A DNA stretch of 64,000 nucleotides from an uncultured Bacteroidales bacterium. Lineage in GTDB: Bacteria; Bacteroidota; Bacteroidia; Bacteroidales; Paludibacteraceae. Shown one piece after another: positions 17,241 to 27,159 of the stretch. Made by a program: the position numbers and the translations under genes. How positions within the stretch are numbered: position 1 is the stretch's first letter; each line of letters starts with the position of its first letter. The notes beneath the pieces were generated by a model that saw nothing but the letters and a program-made list of their open reading frames with translations, had not been told where the DNA came from and searched no databases. The stretch lies in the NCBI GenBank assembly GCA_902762355.1, contig CACWNR010000003.1, positions 1 through 64,000 on the forward strand. The letters are read 5' to 3'.

Positions 17241-18391
17241 AATAAACTTTCTGCTATTTTTCTAGCTTCTTTATCGGTCTGAACATAATCTTCGTAACTC
17301 GGCTTGGCGATATACGCCGCCTTCGCCATCGTCTCGCTGATCACCTCACTCATCTGCAAAAAGCCGCAGTGTCCCTCCCTGAAAGCAAGATTAGCCACTT
17401 CATTGGCAGCGTTCAGCACACACGGTATATTTCCTCCTCGACGCATCGCTTCGTAAGCCAACCCTAAGTTCGGGAAGCGTGCTAAGTCCGGTTGCTCGAA
17501 CGTCAGGTCTTTGAGTGCGAACAAGTCTGCCCGCGGGAAATCACTGGCGAGGCGTTCGGGGAACGAGAGGGCGTATTGTATCGGCAGCCGCATGTCCGGT
17601 GCACCGAGTTGGGCTTTGATAGCGCCGTCGGTGAATTGTACCGCCGAATGCACGATCGACTGCGGGTGAACGAGCACTTGTATCTTCTCCACCGGCACAC
17701 CAAACAACCACTTCGCCTCGATGACCTCAAAGCCCTTGTTCATCATCGACGCCGAGTCGATGGTGATCTTCGCACCCATTTCCCAGTTCGGGTGTTTGAG
17801 TGCATCGGCCGCCGTGACGGTCTTCATCTGCTCGAGGCTATACGTTCTGAACGGTCCACCGCTCGCGGTCAACAGGATCTTCTCTATCTCACTGCGGTCT
17901 TCGCCCACGAGGGACTGGAAGATCGCGCTGTGTTCGCTATCCACAGGCAGGATCGGTGTATGGTGCTGAACGGCAAGGTCGCAGATGATCTCACCGGCCA
18001 CAACGAGCGTCTCTTTGTTGGCGAGAGCAATCGTCTTACCGGCTTTGATAGCCTCAATAGTCGGCCGCAGACCTGCGTAACCTACCATGGCTGCCACCAC
18101 GATATCAATACTCGGCATCGTGACCACCTCCGCGATCGCCTGCGCACCAGCCCACACTTTTCCGGTAAAGCCGAGCGCCGAGAGCTGACAGCAGAGCGGT
18201 TCGTAGAGCGATTCGTCCGCTATGCATACCACTTCGGGCTTGAACTCGCGTGCCTGCTCGATCAGCTTATCGATACTCCGATGCGCACAGATAGCGTACA
18301 CGCCGTACCGCTCAGGGTAAGCGCGCACGACATCCAGTGTCTGCGTGCCGATACTTCCCGTCGAACCCAATATACAGAGTTGTTTCACCAT
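17237..18391 (-). CDS. dxr: 1-deoxy-D-xylulose-5-phosphate reductoisomerase
   Basis: Second step of the MEP isoprenoid pathway, DXP to MEP with NADPH. 384 residues, normal length. N-terminal nucleotide-binding GSTGSIGTQTLDVV, LANKETLVVAGE, the metal/substrate motif PVDSEHSAIFQ and TASGGPFR are all conserved. Together with ispH at 61.7 kb it shows use of the MEP route. It overlaps both neighbours slightly (M23-like protein upstream, rseP downstream). Confidence 0.97.
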   Translation of the reverse strand: MVKQLCILGSTGSIGTQTLDVVRAYPERYGVYAICAHRSIDKLIEQAREFKPEVVCIADESLYEPLCCQLSALGFTGKVWAGAQAIAEVVTMPSIDIVVAAMVGYAGLRPTIEAIKAGKTIALANKETLVVAGEIICDLAVQHHTPILPVDSEHSAIFQSLVGEDRSEIEKILLTASGGPFRTYSLEQMKTVTAADALKHPNWEMGAKITIDSASMMNKGFEVIEAKWLFGVPVEKIQVLVHPQSIVHSAVQFTDGAIKAQLGAPDMRLPIQYALSFPERLASDFPRADLFALKDLTFEQPDLARFPNLGLAYEAMRRGGNIPCVLNAANEVANLAFREGHCGFLQMSEVISETMAKAAYIAKPSYEDYVQTDKEARKIAESLL

Positions 18392-19194
18392 ACAATTACC
18401 TCTTCGGGGTTAACAAACTTACCGTCATCCCATAACTCAATAATGATATCGTGTTCGCCGTCCATCACACCAAGCGACTCTCCGCGCTCAACGGCCGTAC
18501 CCTGTTGTTTGAGTGCCGTCGGCACATGGCGGTAGATCGTCATATAACTGCCGTGCTGCAACGCGAGCGTGAAGGTGTTATCTGCCATGCGTTCGACGCT
18601 CACGAGCGTACCGCGCATCACGGCCAGCACGTTCTCGTTCTTCCCTACCCGTACCGTCGTGCCGTAGAGACGCAAGTCCGGTCGAGCGGGTTGGATGATG
18701 ACACCTCGCACAGGGCGTTGCAGTTGGCGTACGGCGCGTGTGGCACTGTTATCGAAGAGCAGCAACCGGTCACGTTCTTTCTGCTCGTACTGCGCTTTGA
18801 AAGCCTCAGTCGACTCGTTGGGTTGTGCCACGAGAGCTGCCCGCTCCACGCGCTGGAGGCTGTCCAGACTCTGCACGCTGTCCGTCTCTATATCGCCCGC
18901 CGTCACTTGCTTGATCACATCCAGGTACTGCCGTTGCACCGCCAGACTGGTCTGCAGCGAATCGACACGCGCCGACTCCTGCACGAGCTGTTGACGCAGA
19001 CTCGCACTATAACCCGGCAACACGTTACGCAACGGCGTATAGACGATCAGCACGGAGAGTAAGACGATGAGCGAAAGGATCGTGATGGTGATGATGCTGA
19101 TGGCACCCAACAGGCTCACGCGGAAGTGAAACACCTCGCGCAGCGTCAGGTCGTCCAGCATCGCCAAACGATATTTATGTCTTTTATTCGCCAT
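18385..19194 (-). CDS. Degenerate LytM/M23-domain membrane protein
   Basis: 269 residues: cytoplasmic N-terminus, one TM segment (AISIITITILSLIVLLSVLIV), a coiled-coil-like stretch (about 65-120), and a C-terminal LytM-like domain (GTLVSVERMADNTFTLALQHGSYMTIYRHV ... GESLGVMDG). The zinc ligands expected in active M23 peptidases are not seen: the HxH motif is replaced by DIIIELW and the first HxxxD is absent. It may therefore activate an amidase rather than cut peptidoglycan. The ATG at 19194 overlaps the fumarase stop (TAATG), which is why I prefer it over the ATG 15 nt upstream. Confidence 0.8.
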   Translation of the reverse strand: MANKRHKYRLAMLDDLTLREVFHFRVSLLGAISIITITILSLIVLLSVLIVYTPLRNVLPGYSASLRQQLVQESARVDSLQTSLAVQRQYLDVIKQVTAGDIETDSVQSLDSLQRVERAALVAQPNESTEAFKAQYEQKERDRLLLFDNSATRAVRQLQRPVRGVIIQPARPDLRLYGTTVRVGKNENVLAVMRGTLVSVERMADNTFTLALQHGSYMTIYRHVPTALKQQGTAVERGESLGVMDGEHDIIIELWDDGKFVNPEEVIVW

Positions 19195-20831
19195 TAGAGA
19201 ATCGTGCAACCCGCGCAGGGTTTGAGTTGTTTAAAGAAATCATTGCCTTTGTCGTCCACGAGGATGAATGCCGGGAAGTTCTCCACTTCGATCTTCCAGA
19301 TAGCCTCCATGCCGAGTTCCGGATATTCCACGCACTCGATGGACTTGATGTTGTTCTGCGCCAAGATAGCTGCAGGGCCTCCGATAGAGCCGAGATAGAA
19401 GCCACCGTGTTTCTGGCAAGCGTTGGTCACGTCAATGGAGCGGTTACCTTTCGCGAGCATGATCATCGAACCGCCATGATCCTGGAACTCATCTACGTAC
19501 GGATCCATACGACCGGCGGTCGTCGGACCCATCGAACCGCACGCCATGCCTGCCGGGGTCTTTGCCGGACCGGCATAGTAGATCGGATGGTTCTTGAGGT
19601 ACTCCGGCATCGGTTCACCGGCATCCAGACGCGCTTTGATCTTCGCATGGGCGATGTCACGGCCTACGATGATCGTGCCGTTCAGACTCAAGCGAGTGCC
19701 AATAGGATATTTGGTCAAGATCTTGCAGACGTCTGCCATCGGTTGGTTGAGATCGATACGTACGGCATCGCCTTCACCGGCTTGACGCAGTTCAGCAGGG
19801 ATCAACGAAGCAGGGTTGTTATCGAGTTTCTCGATCCATATACCGTCTTTGTTGATCTTGCACTTGATGTTACGGTCAGCCGAGCAGCTTACGCCCAGAC
19901 CGATCGGGCACGAAGCACCGTGACGCGGCAGACGAACGACACGTACGTCATGCGCCATGTACTTACCGCCGAACTGTGCACCGAGACCGATCTTGTATGC
20001 CTCTTGCAGCAACTGTTTCTCGAGCTCGATATCGCGGAAAGCACGGCCGGTCTCGTCGCCCGAAGTAGGCAGCGAGTCATAGTAATGCGTGCTTGCCAAC
20101 TTCACCGTCAGCAGGTTCTTCTCGGCCGAAGTACCACCGATCACGATCGCGATGTGGTACGGCGGGCACGCAGCTGTACCGAGGCTCTTCATCTTCTCTA
20201 TGAGGAACGGAATGAGCGTACCCGGGTTCTGGATACGTGCCTTCGTCTCTTGGTATAAGTAGGTCTTGTTCGCACTACCACCACCTTTGGTCACGCACAG
20301 GAAACGGTACTCTGCTCCTTCGGTCGCCTCGAGATCAATCTGTGCCGGCAGGTTACACTTCGTGTTCACCTCGTCGTACATGTTGAGCGGCGCGTTCTGG
20401 CTGTAACGCAGGTTGCACTCGGTGTAGGTATTGAACACACCCTTACTCAGTGCCTCCTCGTCGCAGAATCCCGTCCATACTTCCTGACCTTTCTCGCCGT
20501 GAATGATAGCCGTACCGGTATCCTGACAGAGCGGCAGTTGACCCTTGCAAGCCACCTCCGCATTGCGCAGGAAGGTCAGTGCTACATACTTATCGTTTGC
20601 CGAAGCCTCCGGGTCACGCAGGATCTTCGCCACTTGCTCGTTATGCGAGCGACGCAGCATGAAGCTCACGTCATGGAAAGCCTGTTGTGCCATCAGCGTC
20701 AATGCCTCCGGTTGCACTTTCAGAATCTCGTGTCCTTCAAACTCGCTGACCGACACATAGTCCTTCGTCAGCAGATAATACTCAGTCTCGTCCTTGCCGA
20801 GCTGAAACATCGGTGCATACTTAAAATCCAT
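19194..20831 (-). CDS. fumA: Fumarate hydratase, class I
   Basis: Oxygen-sensitive [4Fe-4S] fumarase interconverting fumarate and malate. 545 residues, with both alpha-type and beta-type parts fused as in E. coli FumA/FumB. Visible motifs include [10 protein letters not shown] (cluster region), [47 protein letters not shown] and the tail [16 protein letters not shown]. It pairs metabolically with the fumarate reductase at 56-60 kb (malate to fumarate to succinate). It follows the metallophosphoesterase by 11 nt. Confidence 0.95.
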   Translation of the reverse strand: MDFKYAPMFQLGKDETEYYLLTKDYVSVSEFEGHEILKVQPEALTLMAQQAFHDVSFMLRRSHNEQVAKILRDPEASANDKYVALTFLRNAEVACKGQLPLCQDTGTAIIHGEKGQEVWTGFCDEEALSKGVFNTYTECNLRYSQNAPLNMYDEVNTKCNLPAQIDLEATEGAEYRFLCVTKGGGSANKTYLYQETKARIQNPGTLIPFLIEKMKSLGTAACPPYHIAIVIGGTSAEKNLLTVKLASTHYYDSLPTSGDETGRAFRDIELEKQLLQEAYKIGLGAQFGGKYMAHDVRVVRLPRHGASCPIGLGVSCSADRNIKCKINKDGIWIEKLDNNPASLIPAELRQAGEGDAVRIDLNQPMADVCKILTKYPIGTRLSLNGTIIVGRDIAHAKIKARLDAGEPMPEYLKNHPIYYAGPAKTPAGMACGSMGPTTAGRMDPYVDEFQDHGGSMIMLAKGNRSIDVTNACQKHGGFYLGSIGGPAAILAQNNIKSIECVEYPELGMEAIWKIEVENFPAFILVDDKGNDFFKQLKPCAGCTIL

Positions 20832-20842
20832 ATGATTGTGTT

Positions 20843-22351
20843 TTATTGTTCGATATATTTGTGGTTGTGATAGATGATCACCTGTCCGCGTTGTGCGTTA
20901 TGAACAGGCCGTCCGAGTACGTCGTACGCTTGGCCTTCTTCTGTCTCTTCGATCATAAAGATACCCTGTTCGCTCGGGGTATGAACCCTCAAAACGCCTT
21001 CGAGATCATCGGTCACGTTCGTATAAGCAGGGTTCGTGCCGGTGGTCTGATCTTCGGTGATGGACTCGATGACCGGTTGTACCATCTGGAAAGAGAGGGT
21101 CATCACCGCCTCCTCAATGATAGGACGCGTGATCGGATTGAGACTGCTGCTATCCAACACCTCCTGCAGCAACGCCATCATGTGGACTTGCAGCGAATCG
21201 ACCACCGCCTTTTTCTCCGGCTGCGTGGGTTCATTACCCTCCGAATGCAGCAGATAGAGGTTCGCTACGTCCGTACCCATATGACGCATGAATAGTTCCG
21301 TACGACCATCATCCGTCGATGGGATACCGTCGAGCATGGTCATGATGCTGGCAGGTGCCAAGGCCTCCACTTTACTCCAGGCACGAGCCGACATGCTCGG
21401 GATGATACTCAGCGTGTGCTCTGCCATCCATGCGCGGCTATAACTATAGAGGTCTTCGATCGTATCGAGCGTCGTGAGGTAATCCGTCTGCAGGCTGATA
21501 GTCTGACGGTCGGCCGCGATCTCCAACCAACGGTACGGGCAGGGGAACGTGATGGGCGAACCCGTACTGACCTCTACCAAACTATCAAGCTCCGTACTCG
21601 ATGCCGGGTGGTAGAACGCCGTGCTCACGTCGCCTACGTGCATGTGACCGGTCAGCACGACATGCACCTTGTGTTGCGCCATCTGTTGGGCGATCGTCTG
21701 CGCGTCTTTGAGTTGGCAGGCCGAAACGATATTTGACTGCTGGTCGAAATGATCCATCAACTGCCAGTGACACATACCGATCACGAGCTTGCCCTGCGCC
21801 ACCGCCGCGTCGGCTTGCGCTAACAACCAGTTGAGCGTGTTCTCCGATAACTCACCCGTACCCGCATTACCCCGCACGCCGTCGATAGCTAACACCACCA
21901 CGCCCGGGAAGGGCTCGGCTACATAACTATGCGACTCCGTGTCGCGGATCGCACCCATATGATCAGCATACAACGCATCAAATGCTGCATCCGTGATGGT
22001 AGCACTCAGATCGTGGTTTCCGGGGATAACGAGCGTCGGGATGCCTAAGGCCTGCAACTGCGCGGTCACCCACGCATGACTCTCCGGTTCACCGTCTTTG
22101 GTGATGTCCCCCGGGATCAACAACAAGTCCGGGCGGTAAGCCGCAGCCGTATCCATCAAGGCCTCAAAAGCCGCCGGGCTCAGATCGATCATCTTACGCT
22201 GCTTCGCCATCATGGCGTCCAACGCCTCTCCTTCAGGCATCAGCTCCGGAGCCAACACATGCGGGTCGGCTATCACCATCACCCGCTCCGCACGCAACGC
22301 ACTCAGACTCAGCAACGCACCGCATATACCTATTATAAGTCCTTTTTTCAT
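20843..22351 (-). CDS. Secreted calcineurin-like metallophosphoesterase
   Basis: 502 residues with a signal peptide ([21 protein letters not shown]). A two-metal phosphoesterase core follows: D in [21 protein letters not shown], and GHMHVGD at the end of the domain (about 20-275). The remaining 200 residues are helical, then a short C-terminal tail (AYDVLGRPV ... [14 protein letters not shown]) that resembles type IX secretion sorting tails. Substrate unknown. First gene of a nine-gene minus-strand run ending at rlmN; its promoter is at 22385-22416. Confidence 0.88.
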   Translation of the reverse strand: MKKGLIIGICGALLSLSALRAERVMVIADPHVLAPELMPEGEALDAMMAKQRKMIDLSPAAFEALMDTAAAYRPDLLLIPGDITKDGEPESHAWVTAQLQALGIPTLVIPGNHDLSATITDAAFDALYADHMGAIRDTESHSYVAEPFPGVVVLAIDGVRGNAGTGELSENTLNWLLAQADAAVAQGKLVIGMCHWQLMDHFDQQSNIVSACQLKDAQTIAQQMAQHKVHVVLTGHMHVGDVSTAFYHPASSTELDSLVEVSTGSPITFPCPYRWLEIAADRQTISLQTDYLTTLDTIEDLYSYSRAWMAEHTLSIIPSMSARAWSKVEALAPASIMTMLDGIPSTDDGRTELFMRHMGTDVANLYLLHSEGNEPTQPEKKAVVDSLQVHMMALLQEVLDSSSLNPITRPIIEEAVMTLSFQMVQPVIESITEDQTTGTNPAYTNVTDDLEGVLRVHTPSEQGIFMIEETEEGQAYDVLGRPVHNAQRGQVIIYHNHKYIEQ

Positions 22352-22384
22352 ACCCTTCTATTTGCTAGCCGTTAGAAACGGCTG

Positions 22385-22416
22385 CAAAGGTACGAAAAAA
22401 AAATGACATATGCAAA
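22385..22416 (-). promoter_or_regulatory. Promoter of the metallophosphoesterase-to-rlmN operon
   Basis: Minus-strand -33 TTTG (22416-22413), exactly 20 nt, -7 TACCTTTG (22392-22385). The -33 box is extended as TTTGCATATGTCA, also found at the iorA and frd promoters. Confidence 0.85.
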
Positions 22417-22429
22417 TATTTGACGGAAA

Positions 22430-25400
22430 TTAGTCTTCTTTTTTCGCGGGAACCCCTAAAATTGTGTACATCCGTCCGTCCGGCAGAAGGATATACGGGG
22501 TGTTGTGACGGATGATTACCCGTCCTCGCGAATCAAGCGTAGAAACGCTCGCAGTGTTCACGTCGGTTAATATCGTATCGGGATCGTTGATCGACCGCCA
22601 GAAACCATACTTGTGTATAAACGACTCGCCTGCTTCGGCCTCAACGGTCTGACGCAACGAACCGTCATTATTTCGCAAAGCTGCGGAAGTAACCGGCTGC
22701 GCCGTATAATGACGGTTCTCAAAATCTCCTGTCAACTGATAGATCACATCGTTTGTGGCTGCGCCATTGACAAATAGCACTTGAGCCGTGCTGTCCTCGC
22801 CGGTTATATTCGCTCCGCTTGCGGTCGTATAGAGTGCACCTTCGACCTGCACCGTACCGCCTACATGCAGTTGCGCAGATACCAAAACCGTATCCCGCGG
22901 ACAGGTCTTCCAGCTGGGCGAATACGTCACCGTCGCATAGCGGCGATCTTTATACGAACCCCACTCCGCCTCGTCATACAGGTAAAGACGGGTGTTGAGC
23001 GGAATATGCAGTTGTGACTCGGGAGCCACCTCCAGAATCGAACCCGGCAGAAATACGATATCGTGCGGGAAAGTCAAACGACCGGACGCTACGCGAATCG
23101 TGTTATTGGAACCGATGGGTAACACATAGTTGGTCGAGAGCAGACTGTAGTTACTTAGGAGCGGGTTGTCCACCGGCACACTGAACTCTTTGAGGCTTAT
23201 ATCGCCACTGGTCGTCCAAAGCACACGGTCATGCGCTGCATCATACTCCTTGCGCAGGAACACCTCATCGTCCGCCGTGGAAGGGATTACAAACAGGGCA
23301 TTCTTGCTATCCACCATCCGCACTTCATCATGCGTGCCCGTATAACCTCCCGCGGCAATCACAGCAGAACCCAACGCCAGACTGCCCGGATGATAAACGA
23401 CCGGACATTCGATATTCTGATAAAAGAAATGCGTTATAGGGAAGACGCGCTGCGGGTTGTTGTGCATCGGCAGCGTAACCTGTCCTCCTTTCCAATCGCC
23501 GAACTGCACGAACTCATGCACGATAGAACCTCGTTTCGCGGTGATTGTACCTTGTCCCGTTATGTACCCCCACGCAAATAGTTCACTGCCGGCATCCAAT
23601 CGAATGGAGGCTGTCGGTGCCAGATGAATCCGTCCGTAGGATCCACCGACCGTTCCCGTGACCGTCTCCTCTTTGTATTGAGCACCGCTCACTTCGATCA
23701 TGCCCCCAGGATCGACTATAATCCGCACATTGTCCATCACCTCCAATCGCGCGAACTCCATCCGCTTGTTACCGGATTCGGTAAGGCGTCTGGCCGGCGT
23801 ACCGATCGCTTTCTTCTGGCTTTCTTCGCAACCCACCACCAGACTCATGTCTTCGCCCACATAGAACGTGCTACCGTCGGCGTCAGCGTTCAACTGGCAG
23901 TCAGCCACCACAACAATGGTCATGGGCGTCATCTCGAACTGCACGAAACGCAGCGCCTCAGCCACACTGGTAAACGCCTGTTCGAGAACTCCGGTGGGCG
24001 TGTGATAAACCCTTACCACCTCTACACCGGGGTTATTGATCGGTCGGATAGTATACTCGTACCCGGCTGCCGCCTCTGCGCCGGAAGAAAGGTGATACAG
24101 CCCGTACGCGGGCGGCATGTACAACTTGAGGTTCTCGCTGAGCGAGTAGTAACCATTGTAGAAATACATCTTGCCCTCCATCTTCGCATTCTTATTGACC
24201 ACATAGGCCTTTTCCGGTGCTTGCGCCTTGAGCATACAATCGTCCAACCGCACGCTATCCACTTCTTTCCCCACGTAGAGCGCATAGGCGGACTCTTCGG
24301 TCGCTACGGCGGTTAAGGTGTCGGAGATCAGATGGATCGAGCCGTTGGTATAGAACGCATAAGCGGATTTCTGTGCATTCACGCGGATGTGACAACTGTC
24401 GATATCCGCGTTGTCATAGCAGTTGACGCCGTACACACGCACACTGCCTTGCGCCTCTATGTCGCAGTCGCGCACCGTCAAACGGGAGGACGAACTGCCT
24501 GTGAGGGCGATGACCGACTGCGAATAATCCGATTGACCGACTGCACGAATAGTACAACGCCGCAAACTCACCCACATGTTATTACCCACCGTCACTCCGC
24601 GCGCATTCGCATTGATCAACGTATCGGCTTCATCCATATGACACACGCCGCTGAACCAACAATCCTCCGCCGTCATCGAGCCTATCTGCACATAGGCACC
24701 GTAAGCTGTGATGTGTCGTGCATCCGCTTCGCAGACACAGCGTTGCGCTACGCAGGGCGCATCAGCATGATACGAATGGTAGGCATAAGCATCCTTGAAA
24801 GTGGCAGTTACCCGAATGGTATCGTCCGTCATCGTGAGCGGGCAGCGGTTCGTCAGTCCCCTCACACTCTGCTTGGCGGTCACATCGATATATGTACGAA
24901 CCACCTGCGCCTCGTCCGTTAGGTGCAAAGACGTGTCCGAATGGTTTATACTGATGCCGTACGCCGTCGTGCTGTCGATACACACGTTCACCACGCAGTC
25001 CGAGACCGAAACACGGCTATAAGCCGTAATACCATAACTACTCTTATGCGCCACCACCGTCACACTACAGCGCTCCACTATCGTCTGCGATGCCGCGTTC
25101 TTATCGCCGCTCGCACCGATACCTGTTCCCGCACCATTACTCGTCACCATCACCGAACAGTCCTTTATATGCAGCGTACCGCGCGAACCGACACTCACAC
25201 CGGTGGCGGCCGCATTGCGCATCGTCGAGTCCGCGGTGTTAACCGCTTCGATTGCCAACGAATCCACGATCAGATGACCCCTGCTTGCCGACACCGCATA
25301 GATACGACTGTTAGCCGCCCGCATCACCCATAACTTACCGCCGGGACGGGAAGAGGTCAGATGGAGCGTCAGCGTATCGACACCCAAGGAGAGGAGCGTG

Positions 25401-25687
25401 GTGGTGTTCGGGGTCTCACATAAGGTGTCACCTAAAGCGTAGCCGTTCAGATCGATGGTCAAGTTCGTCTTGATGTACTGCGCCCTCGCGGCGCCCTCGA
25501 AAGTCACGTCACCCAAGAGGAACATATGCGCCTCCGGTGCTTTGTTGGCGATCTTCAAGGCATCCGCGAAAGTACTGTAATACGTGGTGTCCCCGTTCGC
25601 ACACAAACGAATGGACGGCGTCTCTTCCGCCATCATAAGTGATGTGAGCATGAGCATGCATCCTATCAAAAAACCGGTGTTCTTCAT
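22430..25687 (-). CDS. Large secreted beta-helix protein with sorting-like tail
   Basis: 1085 residues. The signal peptide (MKNTGFLIGCMLMLTSLMMA) starts at 25687; an in-frame ATG 24 nt upstream would lie at or before the transcription start predicted from the -7 box at 25709-25716. Most of the protein is short beta-strand runs with repeated VxDC..., IxRCxV and VRDCDIEAQG-type rungs, as in right-handed parallel beta-helices (about 60-550), then further beta-rich modules with bacterial-Ig-like look. It ends with GRVIIRHNTPYILL and MYTILGVPAKKED, similar to tails of the pectate lyase and DNase-like protein. Probably a surface or released protein; no catalytic residues recognised. Confidence 0.8.
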   Translation of the reverse strand: MKNTGFLIGCMLMLTSLMMAEETPSIRLCANGDTTYYSTFADALKIANKAPEAHMFLLGDVTFEGAARAQYIKTNLTIDLNGYALGDTLCETPNTTTLLSLGVDTLTLHLTSSRPGGKLWVMRAANSRIYAVSASRGHLIVDSLAIEAVNTADSTMRNAAATGVSVGSRGTLHIKDCSVMVTSNGAGTGIGASGDKNAASQTIVERCSVTVVAHKSSYGITAYSRVSVSDCVVNVCIDSTTAYGISINHSDTSLHLTDEAQVVRTYIDVTAKQSVRGLTNRCPLTMTDDTIRVTATFKDAYAYHSYHADAPCVAQRCVCEADARHITAYGAYVQIGSMTAEDCWFSGVCHMDEADTLINANARGVTVGNNMWVSLRRCTIRAVGQSDYSQSVIALTGSSSSRLTVRDCDIEAQGSVRVYGVNCYDNADIDSCHIRVNAQKSAYAFYTNGSIHLISDTLTAVATEESAYALYVGKEVDSVRLDDCMLKAQAPEKAYVVNKNAKMEGKMYFYNGYYSLSENLKLYMPPAYGLYHLSSGAEAAAGYEYTIRPINNPGVEVVRVYHTPTGVLEQAFTSVAEALRFVQFEMTPMTIVVVADCQLNADADGSTFYVGEDMSLVVGCEESQKKAIGTPARRLTESGNKRMEFARLEVMDNVRIIVDPGGMIEVSGAQYKEETVTGTVGGSYGRIHLAPTASIRLDAGSELFAWGYITGQGTITAKRGSIVHEFVQFGDWKGGQVTLPMHNNPQRVFPITHFFYQNIECPVVYHPGSLALGSAVIAAGGYTGTHDEVRMVDSKNALFVIPSTADDEVFLRKEYDAAHDRVLWTTSGDISLKEFSVPVDNPLLSNYSLLSTNYVLPIGSNNTIRVASGRLTFPHDIVFLPGSILEVAPESQLHIPLNTRLYLYDEAEWGSYKDRRYATVTYSPSWKTCPRDTVLVSAQLHVGGTVQVEGALYTTASGANITGEDSTAQVLFVNGAATNDVIYQLTGDFENRHYTAQPVTSAALRNNDGSLRQTVEAEAGESFIHKYGFWRSINDPDTILTDVNTASVSTLDSRGRVIIRHNTPYILLPDGRMYTILGVPAKKED

Positions 25688-25708
25688 CGGCAAATCACCT
25701 TTGCGCTG

Positions 25709-25716
25709 CAAAGGTA
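25709..25716 (-). promoter_or_regulatory. -7 box for the beta-helix protein gene
   Basis: Minus-strand TACCTTTG (25716-25709). No TTTG is found 20 nt upstream (AATA instead). The leader to the ATG at 25687 would be about 16 nt. Confidence 0.6.
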
Positions 25717-25777
25717 CAATTTTTTCTTTTCTTTTCTATTGTTTAGTCCCGTTGCTGCTGTCCCATATTATAGCGAA

Positions 25778-25816
25778 CGTATGTTTAACCTATGTTTACC
25801 GTATGTTTAACGTATT
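25778..25816. repeat. 11-bp tandem array, intergenic
   Basis: Three 11-bp units plus a partial: CGTATGTTTAA, CCTATGTTTAC, CGTATGTTTAA, CGTATT. It lies in the 161-bp gap between the CoA-transferase stop and the beta-helix gene; nothing else is seen there apart from the -7 box. Confidence 0.85.
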
Positions 25817-25848
25817 CATTCCCTACTCTGAATCTTATCTCACCTCTT

Positions 25849-27159
25849 TTATCTCAACCTCAAAAATCCTATTCCAAATCGTTCCACGGCGGCGCGCTCG
25901 AGGTCTTCGCGAACCGACGGATCGGCGATCGAGATAAGCGCCTTGGCGCGGTCGGCCAGCGGCAGGTTGCGCAGATAGACGATGCCGTGTTCGGTAGCTA
26001 TATACTGCGCTTGGAAACGAGTCGTGACCACTCCTGCTCCGGGCGCGAGTCTGGCCACGATCTTCGACTGTCCTTTATTGGTCATACTCGGCAACGCAAT
26101 GAAGCACTTACCCCCTTCGGAAAGGGCTGCACCGTACATGAAGTCATGCTGTCCGCCGACGCCGGAGATGATCGTCTCGCCAATCGAGTCGGCGCAGATC
26201 TGACCGGTCAAGTCCACCTCTACGGCCGAGTTGATGGCCATCGCTTTGGGGTTCTGGCGAATGATCTGCGGGTCGTTCGTCCATGCCACATCCCGGATGA
26301 CGAAATTCCTATTCCCATCGACATACTCATACAGGTGCTTGGAGCCCAGGATCAGGCTTCCCACGGACTTACCGGGCAGTACTTTCTTAAGACTGTTATC
26401 GATCACCCCGCTCTCGATGAGCGGCAATACACCATCGGTGATGGCCTCGGTATGCAGCCCCAGATGCTGATGGTGACGCAGGGCATTGATGACGGCATTC
26501 GGGATGCCGCCCACGCCTATCTGCAGCGTCGCTCCGTCAGGGATCTCAGATGCCACGAAATTACCGATCTTAGTCTCTATCTCGTTCGGCACGGGTGTCG
26601 GCACCTCCACCAGAGGTATATCGCCGCGACACATGGCCGTGATCTTACTGAAATGAATGACGGGGTCACCGAAGGTTCGTGGCATGTACTTGTTCACCTG
26701 CGCGATGATGGTACGCGAGCACTCCGCGCCGGAGAAGGCGATGTCAGCGGATATGCCGAAGGAGCAGTAACCCTCTTCATCGGGTTCGCTCACCTGCAGG
26801 AAGGTCACATCAACGGGAATCTGCCGGCTCCTGAATAGGAACGGCACTTCGCCGAGGAAAGCCGGAATAGTGTCTGCCACGCCTTCGCGCATCGCCTTCC
26901 GCAGGGTATTGGGTACGAAGATAGACAGCGCACGGAACGAGTCCATCAGTTCTCTCTTGGCGTACGGGGCATCGTCAGGATGCACGCCGAAACCCGAGAT
27001 CAACTTCACGTCACGCAGTTCACTCGCGCGCTCTACGAGCGCATTAAGCAGCACAGTCGGGATACTCGTGCTACCTTGCACCACAATGGTGTCACCGCTG
27101 CGCACATGGCTCACCGCCTCCAGCGGACTAACGTATTTCGGGGTATTCAGAGGGGTCAT
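25849..27159 (-). CDS. Acetyl-CoA hydrolase/transferase family protein
   Basis: 436-residue class I CoA-transferase of the 4-hydroxybutyrate/butyryl-CoA:acetate CoA-transferase type. Seen: VRSGDTIVVQGSTSIPTVL, the central GGIPNAVINAL (oxyanion region), AINSAVEVDLTGQI with the Glu expected for the CoA thioester, GVGGQHDFMYGA and ATEHGIVYLRNL. The ATG at 27159 overlaps the aminotransferase end by 32 bp; an ATG at 27186 is an alternative. In this operon a likely role is moving CoA from arylacetyl-CoA (made by IorAB) to acetate, which is inference. Confidence 0.9.
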   Translation of the reverse strand: MTPLNTPKYVSPLEAVSHVRSGDTIVVQGSTSIPTVLLNALVERASELRDVKLISGFGVHPDDAPYAKRELMDSFRALSIFVPNTLRKAMREGVADTIPAFLGEVPFLFRSRQIPVDVTFLQVSEPDEEGYCSFGISADIAFSGAECSRTIIAQVNKYMPRTFGDPVIHFSKITAMCRGDIPLVEVPTPVPNEIETKIGNFVASEIPDGATLQIGVGGIPNAVINALRHHQHLGLHTEAITDGVLPLIESGVIDNSLKKVLPGKSVGSLILGSKHLYEYVDGNRNFVIRDVAWTNDPQIIRQNPKAMAINSAVEVDLTGQICADSIGETIISGVGGQHDFMYGAALSEGGKCFIALPSMTNKGQSKIVARLAPGAGVVTTRFQAQYIATEHGIVYLRNLPLADRAKALISIADPSVREDLERAAVERFGIGFLRLR

